DNA from: an uncultured Clostridia bacterium
GTDB taxonomy: Bacteria > Bacillota > Clostridia > Christensenellales > Aristaeellaceae
Length of the DNA: 64,000 bases
NCBI GenBank assembly: GCA_934630705.1
Contig: CAKTWP010000010.1
Coordinates: 1 to 64,000 of the forward strand
Direction of reading: 5' to 3'
Positions 7,788-15,173 of this stretch are shown here, one piece after another (the stretch's first letter is position 1; the number at the start of each line of letters is the position of its first letter). The notes under the pieces are model-generated. The model was not told the origin of the DNA. It worked only from the letters and a program-made list of their open reading frames with translations, and ran no database searches. The translations under genes were made by a program, and so were the position numbers.

Positions 7788-8492
7788 ATGAGCAACTCGA
7801 AGACGACCAAGCGTTTGCTGACCGCGATGCTGTCGCTGTCCCTGGCCGCGGCGCCGCTGTGCGCCGGCCAAGCCAGCGAGTACGCCACCGTCAAAGGCGG
7901 CGGGCTGAACCTGCGTCAGACCGCGTCCCTGGACGCCAAGGTGCTGGGCCAGTATTGGACGGGCACCTGGGTGGAGATTCTGGAAGCGGGCGAAACCTGG
8001 AGCAAGGTGAAGGTGGACGGCAAGGTGGGCTACATGATGAGCAAGTATCTCAACAACGGCGCCACCGGCTCCGTGCTCTATGTGCGCACCAACACGGGCA
8101 TCGGCCTGAACCTGCGCCAGGGCCCCAGCATGGATTCCGCGATCATCACGTCCTTCCCCATCAACACGGCCGTGACCGTGCTCCAGCGGGGCACCAATTG
8201 GCACAAGGTGCAGGTGAGCGACAAGACAGGCTATATGGCCACCCGCTATCTGGTTTCCAGCAAGGCCCCGTCCTACACCAAGCCTGTGGATAAGCCCTTC
8301 ACCGCTACTCTCAAAAACATTAACGGCGGCAGCGTGGTGAACTTCCGGCTCTATCCCGGCATGAAAACCAAGGTGCTCAAGGTGGTTCCCGTGGGCACGA
8401 AGGTGACGGTGCTGGAGATGGGCGAAAACTGGTCCAAGGTGGAGCTGGACGGCCAGCGGGGCTACGTGAGCACCTACTTCCTCAAGTACTGA
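7788..8492 (+). CDS. secreted protein with three bacterial SH3 domains
   Basis: A 234-residue exported protein. Residues 1-29 form a Sec signal peptide ending near CAGQA. Three SH3_3-type domains follow at about 33-88, 97-155 and 172-234, each with a GGLNLRQ/GLNLRQGPS/VVNFRLYPG start and a W-x-KV-x(3-5)-G-Y end. Such domains bind peptidoglycan or choline-free wall polymers. There is no catalytic domain, so a wall-binding or adaptor role is likely. Start at 7788 after AAAGGAGG. It is 227 bases downstream of the holin gene and ends in its own terminator. Confidence 0.87.
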   Translation: MSNSKTTKRLLTAMLSLSLAAAPLCAGQASEYATVKGGGLNLRQTASLDAKVLGQYWTGTWVEILEAGETWSKVKVDGKVGYMMSKYLNNGATGSVLYVRTNTGIGLNLRQGPSMDSAIITSFPINTAVTVLQRGTNWHKVQVSDKTGYMATRYLVSSKAPSYTKPVDKPFTATLKNINGGSVVNFRLYPGMKTKVLKVVPVGTKVTVLEMGENWSKVELDGQRGYVSTYFLKY

Positions 8493-8534
8493 CATCACAG
8501 GCTTTCAACAACAATTGAATAGCAACTGAATAAA

Positions 8535-8574
8535 AACAGGACGCGGCTTCCGTAAAGCTGCGCCCTGTTTTCTA
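8535..8574 (+). terminator. terminator after SH3 protein gene
   Basis: Near-perfect 15-bp stem (8535-8549 with 8555-8569) followed by TTTTC on the forward strand. Confidence 0.8.
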
Positions 8575-8583
8575 TATTTCCGC

Positions 8584-8613
8584 AAAAAAGGCTGTCAAGA
8601 CAGCTTGACAGCC
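8584..8613 (-). terminator. terminator after HPr-like gene
   Basis: Perfect 10-bp stem GGCTGTCAAG/CTTGACAGCC (8590-8613) followed on the reverse strand by six T. It is about 120 bases past the stop of the HPr-like gene and lies back to back with the forward terminator. Confidence 0.85.
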
Positions 8614-8736
8614 CATGCCTGATCTCTATCTCAACGCCGGGATGAGCCGGCGGGAGGGGCGGCCCGAAGGCAGCCCTGATCTATCTGGAATCGCCCGAAG
8701 GCGAAGTCTGCTTTTGAATGCGCCGGGGCGCAGCGA

Positions 8737-8988
8737 TTATTCCTCGTCCTTCACGATATAGGAATCGATGGCCTTGAGGAACTTGGGCAGATCCTTGTCG
8801 TCCAGATCGCCGGTATCCAGATACATGGTATCCCGAGCGGAATACATCATCGCCAGGATGCCCAGCGTGGACTTGGGATCAATGCAGAACTTCTCAGAGC
8901 GCAGGTACAGTTCGTTGGAATAGTCCTTGCAGATGCTGCTCAGATGTTCTGCAGACTTCATGGAATCAACATGGATGTGAATGGTCAT
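8737..8988 (-). CDS. HPr-like protein lacking the active-site histidine
   Basis: An 83-residue protein with the HPr beta-alpha-beta-beta-alpha-beta-alpha pattern and length. The PKSTLGILAM segment places Ser40 at the position of regulatory Ser46 of HPr, the target of HPr kinase. Counting back from the ELYL strand, the position of catalytic His15 is Ser9, and the HARP motif is missing. It therefore should not carry PTS phosphate but could be a Ser-phosphorylated signalling partner of CcpA, as Crh is in Bacillus. hprK lies in this window at 25931. Start at 8988 after GGAGA; a longer in-frame extension begins with an ATG fused to its ribosome site and is unlikely. Confidence 0.78.
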   Translation of the reverse strand: MTIHIHVDSMKSAEHLSSICKDYSNELYLRSEKFCIDPKSTLGILAMMYSARDTMYLDTGDLDDKDLPKFLKAIDSYIVKDEE

Positions 8989-9098
8989 CGTAACATCTCC
9001 TTTCGCGGGGCACAGCCCTACGGTTCGCTTTGAGGGGAATGACCGCCCCTCGTCTTGAGTCTTGCGAGTGGGGATTTTCATCTCCTCTCACAGTGCAT

Positions 9099-9127
9099 AG
9101 TGTACCAAATTTTCGTCCAAAAAGCAA
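9099..9127 (-). promoter_or_regulatory. promoter of HPr-like gene
   Basis: Reverse strand -35 TTGCTT (9122-9127), 17-bp spacer, -10 TACACT (9099-9104). The leader of about 100 bases holds a small GAGGGG/CCCCTC hairpin before the ribosome site. Confidence 0.55.
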
Positions 9128-9234
9128 GCCGAAATGATGAACACACTTTTCATCCGGAAATTGTTCAAGATGTACAAAATGGTTTTGACCAATACAATGT
9201 ATATTTTCAATTGCATTTCCACATGCCAATTTTC

Positions 9235-9264
9235 TTGTAAGCCCCTGTGCCGGTATGGTATAAT
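9235..9264 (+). promoter_or_regulatory. promoter of NUDIX gene
   Basis: -35 TTGTAA (9235-9240), 18-bp spacer, perfect -10 TATAAT (9259-9264), 33 bases before the start codon. Confidence 0.75.
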
Positions 9265-9297
9265 GAATCGATTTTTGACAGGTAAAGGAGCATCGGC

Positions 9298-9759
9298 ATG
9301 CGAAAGGCGGAACAGGTGATTTTTGCAGTGATGACGATGGTGTCAGACGGGCAGGGCAACGTGCTCATGCAGCACCGGGTGGATCCCTGCTGGCCCGGAT
9401 ATGCCTTTCCCGGCGGGCATGTGGAGCAGGGCGAAAGCTTTGCCGATACGGCGATCCGGGAAACCTGGGAGGAAACCGGCATTCGCATCGCGCATCCCGT
9501 GCTCTGCGGCGTGAAGCATTATCCGTTGGATTCCGGGGCGCGATACGTGGTACTGCTGTACCGCAATGAAGGAGCGGTTTCAGGCGAAGTGCGCGGATCG
9601 GAGGAGGGGGACGCCATGTGGGTGCCCCAATCGCAGATGGCCGCGCTGCCGCTGGCCGATGGGTTCGCGGAAATGTATCAGCTGTTTATCCGGGACGATG
9701 TGAGCGAGCTGTGGTATGACCAGACCGAAACAGGCCAATGGACAACCCATTTTCAATAA
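9298..9759 (+). CDS. NUDIX hydrolase, 8-oxo-dGTP diphosphatase-like
   Basis: Hydrolyses a nucleoside diphosphate linked to another group, releasing nucleotide and phosphate product; MutT-like members sanitise 8-oxo-dGTP. The 153-residue protein has a perfect Nudix box: Gly40, Glu46, Arg54-Glu55, Glu58-Glu59, Gly61, with the preceding GYAFPGG motif. The C-terminal part is short and plain, with no extra domain. Start at 9298 after AAAGGAG. It is a single-gene unit with its own promoter; a long perfect inverted repeat follows its stop. Confidence 0.88.
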   Translation: MRKAEQVIFAVMTMVSDGQGNVLMQHRVDPCWPGYAFPGGHVEQGESFADTAIRETWEETGIRIAHPVLCGVKHYPLDSGARYVVLLYRNEGAVSGEVRGSEEGDAMWVPQSQMAALPLADGFAEMYQLFIRDDVSELWYDQTETGQWTTHFQ

Positions 9760-9801
9760 CAGGACAGGCGCGAAAGCCGAAAGGGCACGGGACGATTGAG
9801 C

Positions 9802-9846
9802 CTGAATGCAGCCAGCCGCATGGGGAATGCGGCTGGCTGCATTCAG
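9802..9846. repeat. perfect 20-bp inverted repeat without T tract
   Basis: Arms 9802-9821 and 9827-9846 are exact reverse complements around a GGGGA loop. Neither side is followed by a T run (ATTCTGTCG forward), so an intrinsic terminator is unlikely on sequence alone. It lies 40 bases after the NUDIX stop. Confidence 0.85.
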
Positions 9847-9955
9847 ATTCTGTCGCGAGCATTAAATAAAAAGCCTGGGGTTGCATCTTGGCTAGAACGG
9901 CATTGAGTGCCAGGCGCGTATGATAAATGCGCAGCCTTGACCTGCACAGGGTTCT

Positions 9956-9995
9956 TAAAAAGCACCTATTCACCACCAGCAAGTGAGTAGGTGCT
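9956..9995 (-). terminator. terminator of binding-protein operon
   Basis: 13-bp stem (9961-9973 with 9983-9995, one wobble) followed on the reverse strand by five T, 22 bases after the stop at 10018. Confidence 0.85.
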
Positions 9996-10017
9996 CAGGA
10001 CACAAAACGGTCAGCGC

Positions 10018-11652
10018 TTATTTGCGGTTAATATGCCAGGCGGTAATCTGCGCTTCAGGGCTTCGCTGGTTATAAGCGGCCACATAGGAATCCAGCACCT
10101 TCTGTGCCCCCTTAGAAACAGCATCATCCAGATATTGCTGCCAGGTGGTATCGTTGATTTCCACCGCGCCTGTGACAAAATTGACCACCCAGTCCTTCAT
10201 CAGGGTTTCCAGGCCGGCGTTGTATTCCAGGTCCTCATCCGTGGCCAGATAACCGTAGAACATGGTCTGATACAGATGGATTCCCAGCGCCTGGTCAAAC
10301 ACGTCCGCGTCCGCCAGCATTTTGATCTTATTGGCGGGATCCCGATACTCCGCCGCGCTGCGGGCGCTTTCAGCCTGACGAATTTCCAAATTGTAGAACA
10401 GGTTTGCCAGGGGATGCTGCCGCCAGCCCAGCGCATATTTTTCTTCATTGCTCAGCTTCTGGCCGGGCTCGCCATACATGTACTTCATAAGCCGGTTGGC
10501 GGAGGTGTGGGGCTCGCCGGTATAGCGCAGATTGCCGTTTTCATCGGTGAGCTGGGGATTGCCGTAGGCCGCGCCCTCGTCGGTATGGCAGTAATTGATG
10601 ATAGCGATGGCGGCTTCGGGATGCTCGCATTTGGCGGAAATCAGGGCCGTTTTCCAGAATGAGCCATGATCCTTTACGCCATACCGCGTGCCATCGTCGC
10701 TGGAGACAAAGATGGATTGGAAATCCACATCCGGCTGCAGCTCCAGCAGGCCCTTTTCCAGCAGATCAGAGCCCACATTCCACCAGCCGGAATACATGCC
10801 GCCCTTGCCGTTTACGGCGTTAAGCAGTGCCTGGTCGTAATTCAGAATGAAGGCCTCCTGGTCAATGGCCTTGGCGGCGTACAGCTCCTGAAGGTATTCC
10901 ATGCACGCGCGGAAACCATCCGTATAATTGAAGGGAACCGCCACGTCATCCACCAGGTACGTCTGGTTTGGCTGGCCGCCAAAGGCGCCAAAGATGGGCA
11001 TGAAGGTCTGCGTCCAGTCGCCGCCGTTGAAACGGCAGCCTAGGCCATAGGTGTCGTCCTGGCCGTTGCCGTCCGGATCCTTTTGCGCCATCGCCAGCAG
11101 AATTTCCTTGAGCTCGCTGAGGGTATAGGTTTTCTTCTCCTCAAAGCCCAGCTTGCGCACCCAGTCCATCCGCAGGATGGTGGGATTCTTGTACGCATAG
11201 TTTTCGCTGGGGATAGTTACCAGCTTACCGTTGATGGTGCACATCTCCAGAGACCCTTCCTGACAGCGGTTCAGAATATCCTGGCCGTACTTTTCCAGCA
11301 GATCGTTCAGATCCGTAAGGAAAAAGCCGGTGTTGTAATACTCCATGAACGTCGTGCCCTGAACGGATACGATATCCGGAATATCGCCGGAGGCCAGCAG
11401 CAGAGGCAGCTGCTCCTGGGGATTTTCGAAATATTCCATCTTCACATTGATTTCGTAGCCGGGAATCAGATGCTTGACCACCTCAAACCAGTCCTGAAGC
11501 TCCTGGGGCATAGGCTCTCCGTCCTTCGGGAAGAAATCACCCTCGGCTTGCATGATGGAGATCGTGACGGGAATATCGCCATCCGCGAGGGCGGCGCCGG
11601 CGACGCCAAGCAGCAGCGCCAGCACAAGCAGCAGAGAAACGCGTTTTTTCAT
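10018..11652 (-). CDS. ABC transporter extracellular solute-binding protein (LipO/LplA-like)
   Basis: Carbohydrate-binding component of an ABC importer, 544 residues. Residues 1-23 are a signal peptide ending ALA before DGD; no lipobox cysteine is present. The mature part has the family-1 binding-protein pattern, including a calcium-loop-like DPDGNGQDDTYG motif near residues 190-203 seen in many LplA-type oligosaccharide binders. The ATG at 11652 follows AAAGGAGG. It is third in the operon after two permeases and is followed by a strong terminator. In context with GH105 and PL11-like genes upstream, the ligand is probably a pectin-derived (rhamnogalacturonan) oligosaccharide; this is inference. 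Confidence 0.9.
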   Translation of the reverse strand: MKKRVSLLLVLALLLGVAGAALADGDIPVTISIMQAEGDFFPKDGEPMPQELQDWFEVVKHLIPGYEINVKMEYFENPQEQLPLLLASGDIPDIVSVQGTTFMEYYNTGFFLTDLNDLLEKYGQDILNRCQEGSLEMCTINGKLVTIPSENYAYKNPTILRMDWVRKLGFEEKKTYTLSELKEILLAMAQKDPDGNGQDDTYGLGCRFNGGDWTQTFMPIFGAFGGQPNQTYLVDDVAVPFNYTDGFRACMEYLQELYAAKAIDQEAFILNYDQALLNAVNGKGGMYSGWWNVGSDLLEKGLLELQPDVDFQSIFVSSDDGTRYGVKDHGSFWKTALISAKCEHPEAAIAIINYCHTDEGAAYGNPQLTDENGNLRYTGEPHTSANRLMKYMYGEPGQKLSNEEKYALGWRQHPLANLFYNLEIRQAESARSAAEYRDPANKIKMLADADVFDQALGIHLYQTMFYGYLATDEDLEYNAGLETLMKDWVVNFVTGAVEINDTTWQQYLDDAVSKGAQKVLDSYVAAYNQRSPEAQITAWHINRK

Positions 11653-11700
11653 AGGTTCTTCCTCCTTTTTATTTGTAAACGGCGTCTGCCGTTTAGCTTC

Positions 11701-12606
11701 TCAGCCCTTCAGCGATCCAACCATCACGCCCTTGGCAAAGTATTTTTGCAGGAAAGGATATGAGCAGATGATTGGCAGGGTAGCGAAAATCACAGTAGCG
11801 GCCCGCACTGCATCCGAGGATGGTGGCTTGGCCAGCAGGTAGTCCTCGTCCATCACGGTCTGCACAGAATTATGATACATTTTCTGCAAAATCACCTGGA
11901 TGGGATAGTATCTGCTTTCATGATTATAGATAATCGCAGCCGTGTATTCATTCCAGTTGCTCACGCCATAAAACAGCGCCATCGTTGCCAGGATGGCAGT
12001 GGACAGCGGCAAAACGATGGAAATCATGGTACGCACCTCGCCAGCGCCGTCAATATAAGCCGATTCCTTCAGTTCCTCAGGCTGCGCAAGGAAGAAATTC
12101 CGCATCAGCAGCAGATTGGATACCGATATGGTATCTGGAATAATCATCACCCAGAGGGTATTGAGAAAACCCAGGTTGCGCAGATTCAAGTAAGTCGGAA
12201 TCAAGCCGCCGCCTACAAACATGGTAATCAGCACAAACACGGTCATGGGCATACGATAGGGCAGATCCCGCTTGCTGAGCGCATAGCCGCCCATGGATGT
12301 GAGCAGCAGGGAAAGGCTGGTGCCTACCACCGTGATGAATATCGTGTTTTTATACGCCTGCCACACGTTGGGGTATTTAAATACATATACATAATTATCA
12401 AAGGTGAGTTCCCTGGGCCAGAGCATCATGCCGTTGGCTGCTGAAATGGCGGCATTCGTGGAAAGCGATTGAAAGAGCAGATTAACAAAGGGATAGAGCA
12501 TGGAGAGCACCAGCAGCGATACAACGCCGGCAATCAGCCAATCCCAGATTGTGGTGCGATAAAGCCGCCGCTTGGAGGCGGGAGCTGTTGCGCATTTCAT
12601 CGTCAT
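11701..12606 (-). CDS. carbohydrate ABC transporter permease (YtcP/MalG-like)
   Basis: Membrane subunit of the importer with six predicted helices, 301 residues. The EAA loop that contacts the ATPase reads SAYIDGAGEVRTMISIVLPLS. The C-terminus ends KYFAKGVMVGSLKG, the typical ending of YtcP-type permeases. The ATG at 12606 overlaps the stop of the upstream permease (TGATG), and the ribosome site lies inside that gene, so the two are translationally coupled. A TTG two codons upstream is possible but worse placed. Confidence 0.93.
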   Translation of the reverse strand: MTMKCATAPASKRRLYRTTIWDWLIAGVVSLLVLSMLYPFVNLLFQSLSTNAAISAANGMMLWPRELTFDNYVYVFKYPNVWQAYKNTIFITVVGTSLSLLLTSMGGYALSKRDLPYRMPMTVFVLITMFVGGGLIPTYLNLRNLGFLNTLWVMIIPDTISVSNLLLMRNFFLAQPEELKESAYIDGAGEVRTMISIVLPLSTAILATMALFYGVSNWNEYTAAIIYNHESRYYPIQVILQKMYHNSVQTVMDEDYLLAKPPSSDAVRAATVIFATLPIICSYPFLQKYFAKGVMVGSLKG

Positions 12607-13556
12607 CACCAAATGCCTCCATCCTCGTCCAGCTTTTTGGCTACCCGGTTGGTCAATACCACCATTGCCAGGCTCAATGCGCTGTTAAACAGCCCCACTG
12701 CCGCGGAATAGCTGTATTGATTAATTTTGAGCACCCCTGTCTTGTAAATGTAATAGTCCACCGTTTCCGCCACGGGCTGCACCATATCGTTGATCATAAT
12801 CAGTGTTTGCGAAAAAGATGTGGAAAACAGGCCGCCCATCGTCATAATAAACTGCAGGCTGATCAGCGGGCGGATTTCTGACAGCGTGATATGCCACAGC
12901 TTTTGAAGCCGGGACGCACCATCCAGCTCTGCCGCTTCATATAGCTCCACGTTTACCCGGCTCAACGCCGCCAGATAGATAATGCTGCCCCAGCCGACAC
13001 CCTTCCAAACGCTGGAAAGCACATAGAACCATTTATACAGTCCCCGCTCCCCCAGATACATGATTCTTTCCCGGCCTATCAGATGGCGGACGCCATTAAT
13101 AAAGCCATTATAGGAAAAGAAATTATGCAGGATGGCATAAACAACCACAAAGGAAACAAAATGCGGCAGATAGGAAATCGATTGAAGCACACGCTTGTAT
13201 CGAGGCCATTTCATTTCATTGAGCAGCAGCGCCAGGATGATGGGCGCAGGAAAGCCGATGGCAATGCTCAGCAAGGACAGCGTCATCGTGTTTTTAAACA
13301 ATCGCGGAAGCTCGCCATTGGTTAAAAAACGAATGAAATGCTTGAGGCCGTAATTGCTTGTCCACGGGCTGCCCCAAATTCCCTGAAGGAAATTGTAGTC
13401 CTTAAAAGCAATCTGAATGCCTGCCAGAGGGATATACTTAAAAATAATCAAATACACCACTACCGGCAAAAAGAGCACATAGTATACCCAATAGCGCCGC
13501 ATGAGCCGATGCCTTGTCCGACGCTTGCAGCTTTTGGGCATCAGAGAAATTACCAT
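12606..13556 (-). CDS. carbohydrate ABC transporter permease (LplB-like)
   Basis: First membrane subunit of the importer, 316 residues with six helices. The N-terminal block YIPLAGIQIAFKDY and the following WGSPW motif are typical of LplB/UgpA-like permeases. The EAA loop reads YEAAELDGASRLQKLWHITL, and the end is KKLDEDGGIW. ATG at 13556 follows GGAGGAGA. It begins a unit permease-permease-binding protein under a good promoter. Confidence 0.93.
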   Translation of the reverse strand: MVISLMPKSCKRRTRHRLMRRYWVYYVLFLPVVVYLIIFKYIPLAGIQIAFKDYNFLQGIWGSPWTSNYGLKHFIRFLTNGELPRLFKNTMTLSLLSIAIGFPAPIILALLLNEMKWPRYKRVLQSISYLPHFVSFVVVYAILHNFFSYNGFINGVRHLIGRERIMYLGERGLYKWFYVLSSVWKGVGWGSIIYLAALSRVNVELYEAAELDGASRLQKLWHITLSEIRPLISLQFIMTMGGLFSTSFSQTLIMINDMVQPVAETVDYYIYKTGVLKINQYSYSAAVGLFNSALSLAMVVLTNRVAKKLDEDGGIW

Positions 13557-13606
13557 TGCCTTGTCTCCTCCATTTCGCTTTTGCTCCTGTTCTGTCTGGC
13601 GAAATC

Positions 13607-13635
13607 AGCATAACAAAATGACAAATCAGCGTCAA
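13607..13635 (-). promoter_or_regulatory. promoter of importer operon
   Basis: Reverse strand -35 TTGACG (13630-13635), 17-bp spacer, -10 TATGCT (13607-13612), 51 bases before the first permease. Confidence 0.75.
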
Positions 13636-13728
13636 TGGCTCATTTGCATCCGAGATAAAGGAAACACGTTGTACGCCGCTGCGGCTCAAACGCTTTATAG
13701 CCCTCCGTATTTCTGCACGTCCCAAGCG

Positions 13729-13762
13729 AAAAAGAAAGGCCGCCGAACTGCATTCCGGCAGC
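13729..13762 (-). terminator. terminator after PL11-like gene
   Basis: Stem GCTGCCG/CGGCGGC (13739-13745 with 13756-13762, one G-T pair) followed on the reverse strand by CTTTCTTTTTC. It separates the hydrolase operon from the importer operon. Confidence 0.65.
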
Positions 13763-13769
13763 CTGCACT

Positions 13770-15161
13770 TTATACGCCGCAGCTTCCCTGGCTGCCGATG
13801 CAATTATATCCGCTGGACATGAGCTTCTGCATAAAGGTCAGATAAGGCACGGCATAACGCTTTTGCATAATGGGTCCATCGCAGGCCTCCGCATCGCCAT
13901 AGATATGCACGCAGGTGCCGCCCCGCTCCGCGATCATCAGCTGCTCACCTGCATGAGGAAGCAGCCTGCCCATGCGCACTGTGCCCTCGGCATATCGTTC
14001 CGGCTCATCAGGCAGCCGGGCAATGATCCGGCCTTTTCGATCAAGAATGGCCCCCTTGAGCGCACCGGTGAATACATAAAACTCATGATATCCATCCCCA
14101 TCCAAATCCACCGGATACATTTCTGTGCCGGCGCAGGGCATGTGAAAATCCACAGGCTCACCGGTATAGGCGTCAAAATAAAACACGCCGTCCAACGCAT
14201 GCTCCAGGCCATATTCATCCGGCACAAATCGCTGCCGCATCACCATCACGATTTTTCCGTAATCCTCCAGCACATTGGCCGCCCAGGCTGTATGCATATG
14301 CCCATAATCCACCTGTTCCCAGGCGATATCCGCATTCAGGCGGAAAGTAAATACCCGTTTTCTGCCGGGCCGTTCATCGCCCTCCCGACAGGTGAACACG
14401 TACCATTCCCCGGTTTTATAGTTCTGATAGGGAATCACCACATCCGAGTGTCCCTGATAATTCGGCGCAAGGTCAATTATCTCATGCCCATCCTCCATAG
14501 ACAGCATGCGTTCGCCCCAAAACAGTTCATCCACCCCATCGCCGTTTATATCCAGCACCGGGGTTACATGACTGGCTCGCGGCCCAGGCTCCTCCTTGCG
14601 AATAACCAATTCCCAACGCGGAACATGATTGTCCCGCCAGCCCTGAAGATACATATTGGCGTAGGTTCCCTGACAGGTAACCAACACCGGCTCTCCATGC
14701 GCATAGCCTCCAACCAGATAGAAACGATAGCTCAGGCTCATGCGCTCTTCAAACGTGTTAAAAGGCCAGGGCCAACTGCCGGTCTTTGTCCCGGTTTCCG
14801 CATCCCATCGTTCCAGCTTCCGATGCATAAAGGAAAAAGGCGCACCGGTGTTATTGAGAACGTAAATCTCATCCTCGCCGTCCCGGTTCATATCAAATGG
14901 CAAAACCGGCACAAACCAGATACCGGGAAGTACGCCGTCCGGCAGCTGCTTATCCCAGATGCGCCGGCCATTCATCTCAAACAGCGCCACATGAACCGGC
15001 TGAATTCCCTGAATGCGGAAGCACTCCTCGCCAGGATCAACCGCCGGACCCGCTGAGTAAACAAACAAAATGCCCTGCCGCCCCTTTAACTGCACTGTGG
15101 ATGAATGCAAAAACCCCGCTTCAACCCCCAGATCAAAGGTTGCCAATTCTTCAAGTTTCAT
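13770..15161 (-). CDS. beta-propeller protein resembling PL11 rhamnogalacturonan lyases
   Basis: A 463-residue protein built of repeated blades with FG-GAP/calcium motifs: DMNRDGEDE near 90, DINGDGVDE near 203 and DLDGDGYHE near 354. The pattern VLDINGDGVDELFWGERMLS followed by a GHSD segment matches the PL11 rhamnogalacturonan lyase propeller, which cleaves the backbone of pectin by beta-elimination. It is shorter than typical PL11 enzymes, lacks their N-terminal domain and has no signal peptide, so either it works inside the cell on imported oligosaccharides or it is a non-catalytic relative. ATG at 15161 follows AAAGGAGG. Last gene of the GH105-GH5-like-PL11-like operon. Confidence 0.65.
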   Translation of the reverse strand: MKLEELATFDLGVEAGFLHSSTVQLKGRQGILFVYSAGPAVDPGEECFRIQGIQPVHVALFEMNGRRIWDKQLPDGVLPGIWFVPVLPFDMNRDGEDEIYVLNNTGAPFSFMHRKLERWDAETGTKTGSWPWPFNTFEERMSLSYRFYLVGGYAHGEPVLVTCQGTYANMYLQGWRDNHVPRWELVIRKEEPGPRASHVTPVLDINGDGVDELFWGERMLSMEDGHEIIDLAPNYQGHSDVVIPYQNYKTGEWYVFTCREGDERPGRKRVFTFRLNADIAWEQVDYGHMHTAWAANVLEDYGKIVMVMRQRFVPDEYGLEHALDGVFYFDAYTGEPVDFHMPCAGTEMYPVDLDGDGYHEFYVFTGALKGAILDRKGRIIARLPDEPERYAEGTVRMGRLLPHAGEQLMIAERGGTCVHIYGDAEACDGPIMQKRYAVPYLTFMQKLMSSGYNCIGSQGSCGV

Positions 15162-15173
15162 TTTATCCTCCTT

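Noticed and set aside
7123..8492. Prophage remnant
   Set aside because: Only a holin is phage-like; no integrase, structural, terminase or catalytic endolysin gene and no attachment repeats seen.
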